Below are positions 40,764 through 48,016 of a stretch of 64,000 nucleotides of DNA, piece after piece; the stretch's first letter is position 1; each line of letters begins with the position of its first letter. This DNA comes from an uncultured Pelagibacteraceae bacterium. Its GTDB lineage: Bacteria > Pseudomonadota > Alphaproteobacteria > Pelagibacterales > AG-422-B15. Location: contig CACCCN010000002.1 of NCBI GenBank assembly GCA_902544525.1, forward strand, positions 162,502 through 226,501. The letters are read 5' to 3'. The position numbers and the translations under genes were made by a program. A model generated the notes under the pieces. It was not told where the DNA came from and did not search any database. It worked only from the letters and a program-made list of their open reading frames with translations.

Positions 40764-41957
40764 GTGATAAAAATCTCCGCTAAAAGTATATACTTATCTC
40801 TTATTGTTTATCTGATTTTAAATTCTTCTCCTATCCACGCTAGTGATTATAAAGCTTATGGCTTCATTCAACCAGAGATGTCAGTTTTTTTCAATGGCAA
40901 GGGTCGACATGGACAAAAAAATACCAATCTATCAATTTTTGGAAAAGGAACCTTTATTTCATATTTACAAAATGATGATGCAAAATTCTCAATTAATATC
41001 CTAGGACGTTATGATGATAATGATAGGGAGCTTAGGTACTTAGATTTTCAAAAGCTTAAATATGAGTATTTTTTTGATGATCTAGAATTTAAAATCGGCA
41101 ATGATATTATTTTTTGGGGTGTAAATGAGACATTCAATATTGTAGATATCGTCAACCAGTCAAATTTAGCAGAGGACTTAGCGGGAACAAAAAAACTTGG
41201 TCAAACTATGGCTTCATTATCTTACAGTCATGACTATGGTAAGTTCGATATTTATCTTATGTCTAATTTTCAAGAAAGATCATTTCCAGGAAAAAATGGC
41301 CGACCAAGGTTATCTATGGAAATTGATAAAAATACTGTGACTTATGAATCTTCAGCAAAAGATAAAAAGGTTGATTTTGCTATTAGATATTCAACTGTTC
41401 TTGATGATTTAGATTTTGGACTATCACATTTCTATGGAAACAATAGAGCGCCAGAATTAAAGCCTAACTCATCAACTTTAAAGTTTGATCCTCTTTATCC
41501 AATATTATCACAGACTGGATTAGACATACAATCAACTAAAGGTTCATGGCTTTATAAGCTTGAAAGCATAAGTGCTAAAAATGGAAATGAAAGACATTTT
41601 AGTGCTGCAGGTGGAATAGAGTACACTTTTTATGGAATCCAAAATACTCAAAGTGACCTTGGAATAATCATTGAATATATCTTTGATGATAGAAACAATA
41701 ATCCATTAAATAATGATGGAGTTTTAGGTCTCAGGTGGAATAGAAATGATATTAAATCAACAACCTTTTTAGCAGGTTTATTGATCGATTTAAGTGGAAA
41801 TTCTAATAGGCTACAGGCTGAATTTGAACAAAGGATTACCGATGATCTAAAGCTCTTTGTAGATTTTTCTCTTAATGGAAATATAAATCGAGCGGACTTT
41901 AGCTATCAATTTAAAGAAGATTCAAAAATAACTGTAAAGATTGCAAAGTATTTTTAA
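40764..41957 (+). CDS. Outer membrane beta-barrel protein (DUF1302/alginate-export-like)
   Basis: 397 aa starting at GTG (40764). The signal peptide 'IYLSLIVYLILNSSPIHA' is followed by a Ser/Asp/Tyr-rich beta-strand pattern; 'IFWGVNETFNIVDIVNQ' resembles the DUF1302 barrel motif 'WGxTxxxxxVDxxNP', and the protein ends in Phe (..KIAKYF), the Bam recognition signal. Likely an outer-membrane channel acting with the RND and LolA-like proteins. Downstream 41958-42061 contains no visible hairpin. Confidence 0.75.
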   Translation: MIKISAKSIYLSLIVYLILNSSPIHASDYKAYGFIQPEMSVFFNGKGRHGQKNTNLSIFGKGTFISYLQNDDAKFSINILGRYDDNDRELRYLDFQKLKYEYFFDDLEFKIGNDIIFWGVNETFNIVDIVNQSNLAEDLAGTKKLGQTMASLSYSHDYGKFDIYLMSNFQERSFPGKNGRPRLSMEIDKNTVTYESSAKDKKVDFAIRYSTVLDDLDFGLSHFYGNNRAPELKPNSSTLKFDPLYPILSQTGLDIQSTKGSWLYKLESISAKNGNERHFSAAGGIEYTFYGIQNTQSDLGIIIEYIFDDRNNNPLNNDGVLGLRWNRNDIKSTTFLAGLLIDLSGNSNRLQAEFEQRITDDLKLFVDFSLNGNINRADFSYQFKEDSKITVKIAKYF

Positions 41958-42061
41958 TTAAATTCTTTGTGACTTGAGGTTTAGTATAAAATAGGGAATT
42001 TAATTTCACGTTCTGTTGAAATAGACGCTGTAACTTTAAAGTGTTTCTATTAATTTATTTT

Positions 42062-42922
42062 TTATCTAATAAAAATATAATTAAATGACCTATCATATTT
42101 AGTGTTTCTAAACATCTGTTCATTATGTTTTTTGTGTAAAATTTTAAAATTATGTTTTTTCATTATTTGTATCAATTTAGTATACTGTTCAGTGAAGTTT
42201 TCATTTATTTCAATTGACAGACTTTTTATCTTTTGGTTACTTAAATATTTCATCGCACCCTCTAAAATAAGGTGTTCAATACCATCAACATCAATTTTGA
42301 TATAATCAGGTATCTCAAGTATGTGATTATCAAGTAAATAATTAATACTAGTACCAAGTAAGGTATAATTCATTTCAGATTGAAAATTTTTACCTTCGAA
42401 ATTAAAATTTTCACCAAATGAATTTAATGCGCTACCTTCAACAAATTGACCTTCTTTCATTGTAAAAAACTTATTTTCGACATTGGTAAGTGGAATTGGC
42501 ATTATTTTGATCTTTTTTTCAAATTTATTGATCGAAATATTTCTACTTAAAACTCTTAAATTTGAAGTGGAGGGTTCAAATGAAATTGTCTTAGAATTCT
42601 TGTGCTTTATTGCATTATAGATTGAATAAAGCCCAACATTAGCTCCAATATCCCAAAAAATTATTTCTTCATCGGTATTGAATGAATTAATCCATTCAAT
42701 TGTTTCTGGTTCTTTTGAAAAATAGCTATTTACTCTAAAATCAACAAGTTGATTAGGAACAAAAAAATTGATTTTTCTATCTAAAATTATTAACTCAGTA
42801 TAAGAATCATTTTCTAAAAATTCATTAAACCAAATTAATAGTTTTCTTTTTGTTACAAGAAAAAATATTTTATCAAAATAATATAGAGTTTTATAAAAAA
42901 AGCGACTTAGTTTTTTTATCAT
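42062..42922 (-). CDS. FkbM family methyltransferase
   Basis: 286 aa. The SAM motif is 'FWDIGANVGLYSIY' followed by 'ISFEPSTSNLRVLSRNI', with 'IDVDGIEHLILEGA' in the C-terminal half; all are FkbM signatures. These enzymes O-methylate sugars in polysaccharides or lipids. Third gene of a minus-strand operon with two unknown genes, probably glycan decoration. Confidence 0.9.
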   Translation of the reverse strand: MIKKLSRFFYKTLYYFDKIFFLVTKRKLLIWFNEFLENDSYTELIILDRKINFFVPNQLVDFRVNSYFSKEPETIEWINSFNTDEEIIFWDIGANVGLYSIYNAIKHKNSKTISFEPSTSNLRVLSRNISINKFEKKIKIMPIPLTNVENKFFTMKEGQFVEGSALNSFGENFNFEGKNFQSEMNYTLLGTSINYLLDNHILEIPDYIKIDVDGIEHLILEGAMKYLSNQKIKSLSIEINENFTEQYTKLIQIMKKHNFKILHKKHNEQMFRNTKYDRSFNYIFIR

Positions 42923-42925
42923 ATT

Positions 42926-43696
42926 TTAGCTATGATGAACGTCTAGATAATTATTTTTGTAACTAAAAACCGTTGGTCTCAAAAATAAACAATTAGATAT
43001 GATTGTTATAGTCTTTTTTACACCTATATCAATTAGCTTAGAACAACCAGCATTTAAAATATAGTGATTATTATCTAATGAAAATTTAATAATTTTTGTT
43101 GTTGGATTTGAAAAAAATAATTCATTTTTATCAAATCCTCCAAAATATTTTTGAATTCTGTAATGATTATTTTTAAATAAGGATGTTTTTACAAGATTAC
43201 TCTTTATTTTTCCATCGTAAGAGATTTTTGTTGATTTTGCCAACGTATTACCATGAACAAACGAATATAGATTTTGATTATGTGAATACCCAATATAACA
43301 ACGATTTGAAATTAAAACATCTTCTTCAATATTTTCTTCAGAGAAATGATGAATATAAAATACACCATAACTTTCTATTCCATTTAAATAATCTGAGTTT
43401 ATTTCTATTTCATTTGAGAGATCTAAATTATAATATTTCTTTTTTTTGATTAATTTATTTTCCTTTGAAAAAAAATGAATTTCTATCCATGAATCTTTAA
43501 CCTTATAAAAAATATTTAAAATATCCGAATATTTAAATATTGTTGTAAAATTGTTATCAGTTCTCCACGCAAACGCATCGCTTATGGATGAAGCTTCAAA
43601 TGTTCTTGTAGATATAGGAACAGGTCTAAATTTAAGAGAATTTCTGAGTGTGATCCCAATGCTAGATAAAGTAATATTTTTAACTAATGATTTCAT
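42926..43696 (-). CDS. Hypothetical protein in the FkbM operon
   Basis: 256 aa, no signal peptide or membrane segment. The sequence is beta-rich with many aromatic residues ('SYGVFYIHHFSEENIEED', 'CYIGYSHNQNLYSFVHGN'). I do not recognise it. It overlaps the preceding gene by 17 bp and is 3 bp from the FkbM gene, so it acts in the same process, probably modification of a surface glycan. Confidence 0.7.
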   Translation of the reverse strand: MKSLVKNITLSSIGITLRNSLKFRPVPISTRTFEASSISDAFAWRTDNNFTTIFKYSDILNIFYKVKDSWIEIHFFSKENKLIKKKKYYNLDLSNEIEINSDYLNGIESYGVFYIHHFSEENIEEDVLISNRCYIGYSHNQNLYSFVHGNTLAKSTKISYDGKIKSNLVKTSLFKNNHYRIQKYFGGFDKNELFFSNPTTKIIKFSLDNNHYILNAGCSKLIDIGVKKTITIISNCLFLRPTVFSYKNNYLDVHHS

Positions 43697-44444
43697 TAAT
43701 TTCTCTTTTTAACTCAGCTACTTTTGTAAATTTATTTTCACTAAATATATACTCATGAGGTGGGTGAGTATGCTCAAATGAAAGATGTTGATTTTTTACT
43801 GAAGCATATATTGGAATTCCAAGATAGTCTTTGGTAACTAAAAAAATTTCTGGTTTAATTAACTCTCGATCAAGCTCGATGCAGTTTGTATAATTTGTTT
43901 TAATTTGAAATTTTTCTTCTATATGTTTTGTTTTTATATTTACTAAATAGGCATCAAAATAATCTATTATTGGTTTCTCATATATGTTCTTTATAAATAT
44001 AAAATTTTTATCTGCATTCTTATTTCCTAGAGAGCATACAGAACTCAATATAGTGCCTTTTTTAGAAATCATAGAATATGGATATTCAGATTGATAAGAT
44101 GAGAAACCAGCATTTTCATGCATAAATATTTTTAAATTTGCTCGATAACTAGGAGATGTATCAGTAAAATTATTAAAGTTTTTAAGCTTCAACTTATCAT
44201 AATTAAATAGTTCCTCTGGATGTGCTAAAAAGTAAATCTCATTATTGGTATTTTTGTTACAATTGATGTAATAAAATTCAGGTGCTTCTTCTATTTTTTC
44301 AATTTTTTCAATAATCCAACAATCATTTTTTGGCCAACATTTATATAAATTTATTGTTTTTGATGTCACACCATTATTTTGAAAAGTTGGTATTTGAATT
44401 TCAGAGTCGAAAAGCTCGTTTTTTATGTTAAAGAAATAATTCAT
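43680..44444 (-). CDS. Hypothetical protein, first gene of the FkbM operon
   Basis: 254 aa, soluble. Notable stretches: 'ANLKIFMHENAGFSSYQSEYP', 'STLG'-less 'GTILSSVCSLGNK', and a His-rich 'LSFEHTHPPHEYIF' near the C terminus that could bind metal. No family recognised. It shares length, aromatic content and position with the next gene, but convincing homology between them is not visible by eye. No promoter motif is clear upstream. Confidence 0.7.
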   Translation of the reverse strand: MNYFFNIKNELFDSEIQIPTFQNNGVTSKTINLYKCWPKNDCWIIEKIEKIEEAPEFYYINCNKNTNNEIYFLAHPEELFNYDKLKLKNFNNFTDTSPSYRANLKIFMHENAGFSSYQSEYPYSMISKKGTILSSVCSLGNKNADKNFIFIKNIYEKPIIDYFDAYLVNIKTKHIEEKFQIKTNYTNCIELDRELIKPEIFLVTKDYLGIPIYASVKNQHLSFEHTHPPHEYIFSENKFTKVAELKREINEIIS

Positions 44445-44548
44445 TCAGATTTATTGAATTAATATATATATAATCAATACAATAAACATTTAAGTTAATT
44501 TAGTCTAGCTCATAACTATCTCTGTAACTATTGTAAAGGAATAAACAA

Positions 44549-44586
44549 GAACCCTCGATACGGTCACCCGCATACACGCTTTCCAA
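44549..44586 (-). other. Displaced tRNA-Ser fragment (copy 1)
   Basis: 38 bp identical to tRNA-Ser positions 46119-46156 (variable arm through the anticodon loop), in the same orientation. The T arm and acceptor end that should follow are eroded. Interpreted as the oldest attachment-site scar. Confidence 0.8.
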
Positions 44587-44668
44587 TTCATGAGTCCGAG
44601 ATTAGAGGATAATATTTTCCTATAAATGGGGGAATAAATCAGAGGAAGTATTTAATTTAATTTGGTTA

Positions 44669-44687
44669 TTTGGATAAGATTTGGATA
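44669..44687. repeat. Doublet repeat TTTGGAT-n4-TTTGGAT (possible integrase arm site)
   Basis: TTTGGAT occurs twice at an 11-bp period, 74 bp before the 3' end of tRNA copy 2. It is a variant of the TGTGGAA doublets at 44876 and 46024. Confidence 0.55.
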
Positions 44688-44742
44688 GAGATCAAGTTGT
44701 AATTAAAAAGTAAATATATTTAAAAGTATTTTTATTAAAGAA

Positions 44743-44801
44743 TGGCGGAAAGGATGGGATTCGAACCCACGATACGGTCACCCGCATACACGCTTTCCAA
44801 G
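44743..44801 (-). other. Displaced tRNA-Ser 3' half (copy 2, attachment-site scar)
   Basis: 59 bp matching the 3' portion of tRNA-Ser(GGA) from the anticodon stem to CCA, with two substitutions. The substitutions fall opposite each other in the T stem and keep base pairing. Beyond the anticodon arm, similarity is lost. This is the expected by-product when a tyrosine recombinase element integrates at the anticodon loop and restores the tRNA with its own 3' half. Confidence 0.85.
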
Positions 44802-44875
44802 CTGTCGCCACTAACAACGATCCTTGATTATCCCATAGTATATATACGTTACCGAGCATGTGAATCTTTATTTAG

Positions 44876-44894
44876 TGTGGAAGAATTGTGGAAG
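44876..44894. repeat. Doublet repeat TGTGGAA-n4-TGTGGAA (possible integrase arm site)
   Basis: Two TGTGGAA units at an 11-bp period, 75 bp inside the cassette from tRNA copy 2. 17 of 19 bases match the doublet at 46024. The stretch 44895-45057 also holds GAGTC/GACTC repeats, including the palindrome GACTCTGAGTC (44945-44955), and no gene. Confidence 0.65.
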
Positions 44895-45057
44895 TCATGT
44901 TCCATAAAAAGTGAATCAGATTCCACGTAGAGTCATCAAACTTGGACTCTGAGTCACATAAACTATTTTAGACTCCCTACCTACCCTGAGCCACGATGCA
45001 TGAATCCTGACACTGATTTAATTGAGATAGATGTAGTGAGGGTATATTTAGTTTACT

Positions 45058-45438
45058 CTAATAACTTGTTATAGTTAATTGCTTCATCTTAATTATTATA
45101 CACTTATTGAAATGATGAATTTGATGATTTTTTTTCTTTATTTCCCACTCTTCGTCTGAAGAAACAATAGGTCTGTTCAAGTACTCAAAAGAATTTTCGT
45201 CCAAGGCTTTTGGGTATTTACTTAAGTAGGCTTCTCTCTCTGCTATCTTTAATTGTCTTTTCTCTAAACCATCTGTAAACCAATCTGGATAAGGCTCTTT
45301 ATAGATTTCATCATAGCAAATATTTTTAGCTAAACGAATTTTTGCTGTATTAGTCCAGTAGTAAATAAACCCTAAAGTTAGAAGAGTTGTACAAACGAAT
45401 ACAATACTTAAATTCAATTTATGTTTCATTAGGCTCAT
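45058..45438 (-). CDS. Small single-pass membrane protein, cassette cargo (paralogue A)
   Basis: About 126 aa. N-terminal anchor 'LNLSIVFVCTTLLTLGFIYYW', then 'TNTAKIRLAKNICYDE' and a ~95-residue polar domain, probably periplasmic, with a second Cys near the C terminus. It is clearly related to the 45607-45975 product over the anchor and the first Cys. The start is ambiguous: GTG 45441 (track), ATG 45438 (overlaps the upstream stop as TGATG, preferred), or ATG 45429 (best match to the paralogue). Family unknown. Confidence 0.65.
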   Translation of the reverse strand: MSLMKHKLNLSIVFVCTTLLTLGFIYYWTNTAKIRLAKNICYDEIYKEPYPDWFTDGLEKRQLKIAEREAYLSKYPKALDENSFEYLNRPIVSSDEEWEIKKKNHQIHHFNKCIIIKMKQLTITSY

Positions 45439-45584
45439 CACCAGCTAGTTTTATCTGCACAATGTAGTTTATCTATACGGCTATCTACTTCTCTCATACA
45501 GTCTTGATACGGGGAAAAGATATAAAAAAATATACAGACAAGAATAAAGATTAATCCTATGTAAATAAATGGTCTGTTGTTCAT
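45438..45584 (-). CDS. Tiny single-pass membrane protein (48 aa), cassette cargo
   Basis: Missed by the track. MNNRPFIYIGLIFILVCIFF begins a single hydrophobic anchor. It is followed by a short tail with two Cys ('YQDCMREVDSRIDKLHCADKTSW'). The stop TGA overlaps the ATG of paralogue A. It looks like a shortened member of the same style: anchor, aromatic boundary, then Cys-bearing tail. Function unknown. Confidence 0.55.
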   Translation of the reverse strand: MNNRPFIYIGLIFILVCIFFYIFSPYQDCMREVDSRIDKLHCADKTSW

Positions 45585-45606
45585 ACTATTATTTAAATTT
45601 TATGCT

Positions 45607-45975
45607 TCACTTGATGGCTGTTAGGCATTCTATATAATTAGTTTCAGCTTTATTAATCATTTTTAATTCATGCTCTTCTTTGCTTACATTAACTCTTTCG
45701 TAAGAACAGTAGTTAAAATTTGAGTCTTTTGGATCTTCTAAGTCCACAAATAATCTACATGTATCCCAACTCGCCTTATTCATTAAATCACATTCTACAT
45801 ATCTTGTGCTACATTTTTTATATCTAGCATCTAATCTTTCAATCTTATTTTTTGTTTCAACTTCACAATATTGCTTTGCCACTCTTAAATCTGATGAGTT
45901 TGACCAATATAAAACAAAGGTAACAATTAGGACTGTTACACAGATAATAACCAAATTAATATTCACCTTACTCAT
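45607..45975 (-). CDS. Small single-pass membrane protein, cassette cargo (paralogue B)
   Basis: 122 aa. Anchor 'INLVIICVTVLIVTFVLYW', then 'SNSSDLRVAKQYCEVETKNK' and a polar, Cys-rich region (7 Cys after the anchor) that suggests disulfides in the periplasm. It aligns with paralogue A: YWSNSSDLRVAKQYC versus YWTNTAKIRLAKNIC, and a shared VS..E.E.K..N pattern near the C terminus. First gene of the three-gene cassette. Confidence 0.7.
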   Translation of the reverse strand: MSKVNINLVIICVTVLIVTFVLYWSNSSDLRVAKQYCEVETKNKIERLDARYKKCSTRYVECDLMNKASWDTCRLFVDLEDPKDSNFNYCSYERVNVSKEEHELKMINKAETNYIECLTAIK

Positions 45976-46023
45976 ATTAAACCTTAGCTCACGATCTACG
46001 ATTCAGCAAAAGTTTAGAATGAA

Positions 46024-46042
46024 TGTGGAAAGATTGTGGAAG
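46024..46042. repeat. Doublet repeat TGTGGAA-n4-TGTGGAA near intact tRNA-Ser
   Basis: Two TGTGGAA units at an 11-bp period, starting 75 bp before the 3' end of tRNA-Ser. That is the same distance and orientation as the TTTGGAT doublet before tRNA copy 2. Confidence 0.65.
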
Positions 46043-46098
46043 ATTAGCACTTTCCAACCAATTTGTTGGGAACGTTGTATATAGTTTTTGACTCTAGT

Positions 46099-46188
46099 TG
46101 GCGGAAAGGAAGGGATTCGAACCCTCGATACGGTCACCCGCATACACGCTTTCCAAGCGTGCGCCTTCAACCACTCGGCCACCTTTCC
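46099..46188 (-). tRNA. tRNA-Ser (GGA)
   Basis: 90-nt class II cloverleaf on the minus strand: acceptor GGAAAGG/CCTTTCC, anticodon loop TTGGAAA giving anticodon GGA, long variable arm, T loop TTCGAAT, then G and encoded CCA. It lies 7 bp downstream of lepA and is the apparent integration target for the adjacent cassette. Confidence 0.98.
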
Positions 46189-46195
46189 TATTTTT

Positions 46196-47998
46196 TTACT
46201 CCACTTTAAGAGCTGCTATAAATGCTTCTTGGGGAATTTCTACTTTACCAAAAGAACGCATTCTCTTTTTACCTTTTTTTTGTTTATCTAATAATTTTCT
46301 TTTTCTGTCTGTTGCTCCGCCACCGTGAATTTTTTCAATTACATTTTTTCTGAAGCCACTGACTGTTTCTCTAGCAATAATCTTTCCACCTATAGCTGCC
46401 TGTATGGGAACTGCAAATTGATGCCGTGGTATCAGCTCCTTTAATTTTTCGCACACCGCTCTACCTTTTTTTTCTGCAACTGATCTATGAACTATCATAG
46501 AAAGAGCATCAACTGGTTCAGCATTTACTAAAACACTTAACTTTACTAAATCACTTTCATTATATTTATCAATTTCATAATCAAAACTGGCATATCCACT
46601 GGATATAGATTTAAGACGATCATAAAAATCAAAAACTATTTCATTCAGGGGTAGATTATATATTAAAATTACTCTAGAGCCCGAATATGAAAGTTCTAAT
46701 TGGACTCCACGCTTATCCTCACACAAACTAATTATGGTTCCTAAAAATTTTTCTGGTGAAATTATAGTTGCCTTAATCCATGGTTCTGAAATTGATTTTA
46801 TTTTTGTTGTCTCAGGCATATCAGCGGGATTATGTAATTCAATCTGATTTCCACCAATCATAACTATATTATAAATTACGCTCGGTGCAGTTGTAATAAG
46901 ATCAATATCAAATTCTCTATCTAGTCTTTCCACTACAATTTCTAGATGTAATAAGCCTAAAAACCCACATCTAAATCCCATTCCTAAAGCTGCGGAAGTT
47001 TCTTGTTCAAAATGAAAACTTGAGTCATTTAATTTTAATTTACCTAGAGCATCTCTTAAAAACTTAAACTCGGCAGCATTAGATGGGAAAAGACCGCAGA
47101 AAACAACTGGCTGGCTTGGCTTAAATCCTGCAAGTGGTTGTGTTTTTTTATCTTTGGACAAGATGATAGTGTCCCCAACCTTAGTTTGTGCAACCTCTTT
47201 AATAGCAGCTGTAATATATCCCAGTTCACCAGCTTTTATTTCGTCAGACTGAACCATTTTAGGAGAAAAATAACCTACTCTTTCCACTATATGGTTACTG
47301 TCAGCTGCATGAAATTTTATTTCCATTCCTTTTTTTATAGATCCGTTGATAACCCTGACTAGAATTACTACACCAAGATAACTGTCATACCAACTATCAA
47401 CTAACATAGCTTTTAAGGTATCTTCCGTATCTGATGTTTCTGGTGGATTAAAGTTTTTTACTACACACTCAAGCACATTCTCTATACCTATTCCTGACTT
47501 AGCAGAAATTTCTAAAACATTATCAGTATTAATTCCAAGGATTGTCTCTATTTGTTCTTTTACGCGATCTGGATCAGCGGCTGGTAAGTCTATTTTATTT
47601 AATACAGGTATAATTACATGATCATTTTCAACAGCTTGGTATAAATTAGCTAGTGTTTGTGCTTCAACTCCTTGACTAGCATCAACAACTAGTAATGAAC
47701 TTTCGCATGCTGATAGAGATCGATTTACTTCATAACTAAAATCAACATGCCCGGGTGTATCAATTATATTTAAAATATATTCTTCGCCATTTTTTGCCTT
47801 ATAAATTAATCTAACTGTTTGCGCTTTAATTGTGATTCCTCTTTCTCTTTCAATATCCATTGAGTCTAGTATTTGATCTTTCATTTCTCTATCTGCTAGA
47901 GCGCCACAAAATTGAATTAGTCTATCCGCTAAAGTTGACTTACCGTGATCAATATGAGCAATAATAGAAAAATTTCTTATATGTTTTAATGGCTTCAT
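46196..47998 (-). CDS. lepA: Elongation factor 4
   Basis: 600 aa. GTPase motifs: G1 '[15 protein letters not shown]' (about 13-27), G3 'DTPGHVDF', G4 'NKIDLP'. The EF4-specific C-terminal domain ends '[20 protein letters not shown]'. It is a ribosome-associated translational GTPase that back-translocates stalled ribosomes. Shares the strand with pheT (18 bp away) and is followed by tRNA-Ser. Confidence 0.97.
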   Translation of the reverse strand: MKPLKHIRNFSIIAHIDHGKSTLADRLIQFCGALADREMKDQILDSMDIERERGITIKAQTVRLIYKAKNGEEYILNIIDTPGHVDFSYEVNRSLSACESSLLVVDASQGVEAQTLANLYQAVENDHVIIPVLNKIDLPAADPDRVKEQIETILGINTDNVLEISAKSGIGIENVLECVVKNFNPPETSDTEDTLKAMLVDSWYDSYLGVVILVRVINGSIKKGMEIKFHAADSNHIVERVGYFSPKMVQSDEIKAGELGYITAAIKEVAQTKVGDTIILSKDKKTQPLAGFKPSQPVVFCGLFPSNAAEFKFLRDALGKLKLNDSSFHFEQETSAALGMGFRCGFLGLLHLEIVVERLDREFDIDLITTAPSVIYNIVMIGGNQIELHNPADMPETTKIKSISEPWIKATIISPEKFLGTIISLCEDKRGVQLELSYSGSRVILIYNLPLNEIVFDFYDRLKSISSGYASFDYEIDKYNESDLVKLSVLVNAEPVDALSMIVHRSVAEKKGRAVCEKLKELIPRHQFAVPIQAAIGGKIIARETVSGFRKNVIEKIHGGGATDRKRKLLDKQKKGKKRMRSFGKVEIPQEAFIAALKVE

Positions 47999-48016
47999 TT
48001 TATGTAGTTTTAATTA

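Larger units (their letters stand above)
44801..46150 (-). mobile_element. Candidate minimal tRNA-Ser integrative element (cargo only, no integrase)
   Basis: Interval between the anticodon-side end of displaced tRNA half copy 2 and the anticodon loop of the intact tRNA-Ser. It has a doublet repeat near each end (44876, 46024) and three tiny membrane-protein genes on one strand, but no recombinase. A second, ~0.2 kb remnant lies between copy 1 and copy 2. Interpreted as tandem accretion of small integrative or satellite elements. Boundaries and mobility are inferred. Confidence 0.6.

Noticed and set aside
44742-44930. Plus-strand 62-aa ORF '[18 protein letters not shown]' and its twin at 46098
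   Set aside because: Both are conceptual translations of tRNA-Ser sequence read on the opposite strand; their similarity is the tRNA repeat, not a protein family.
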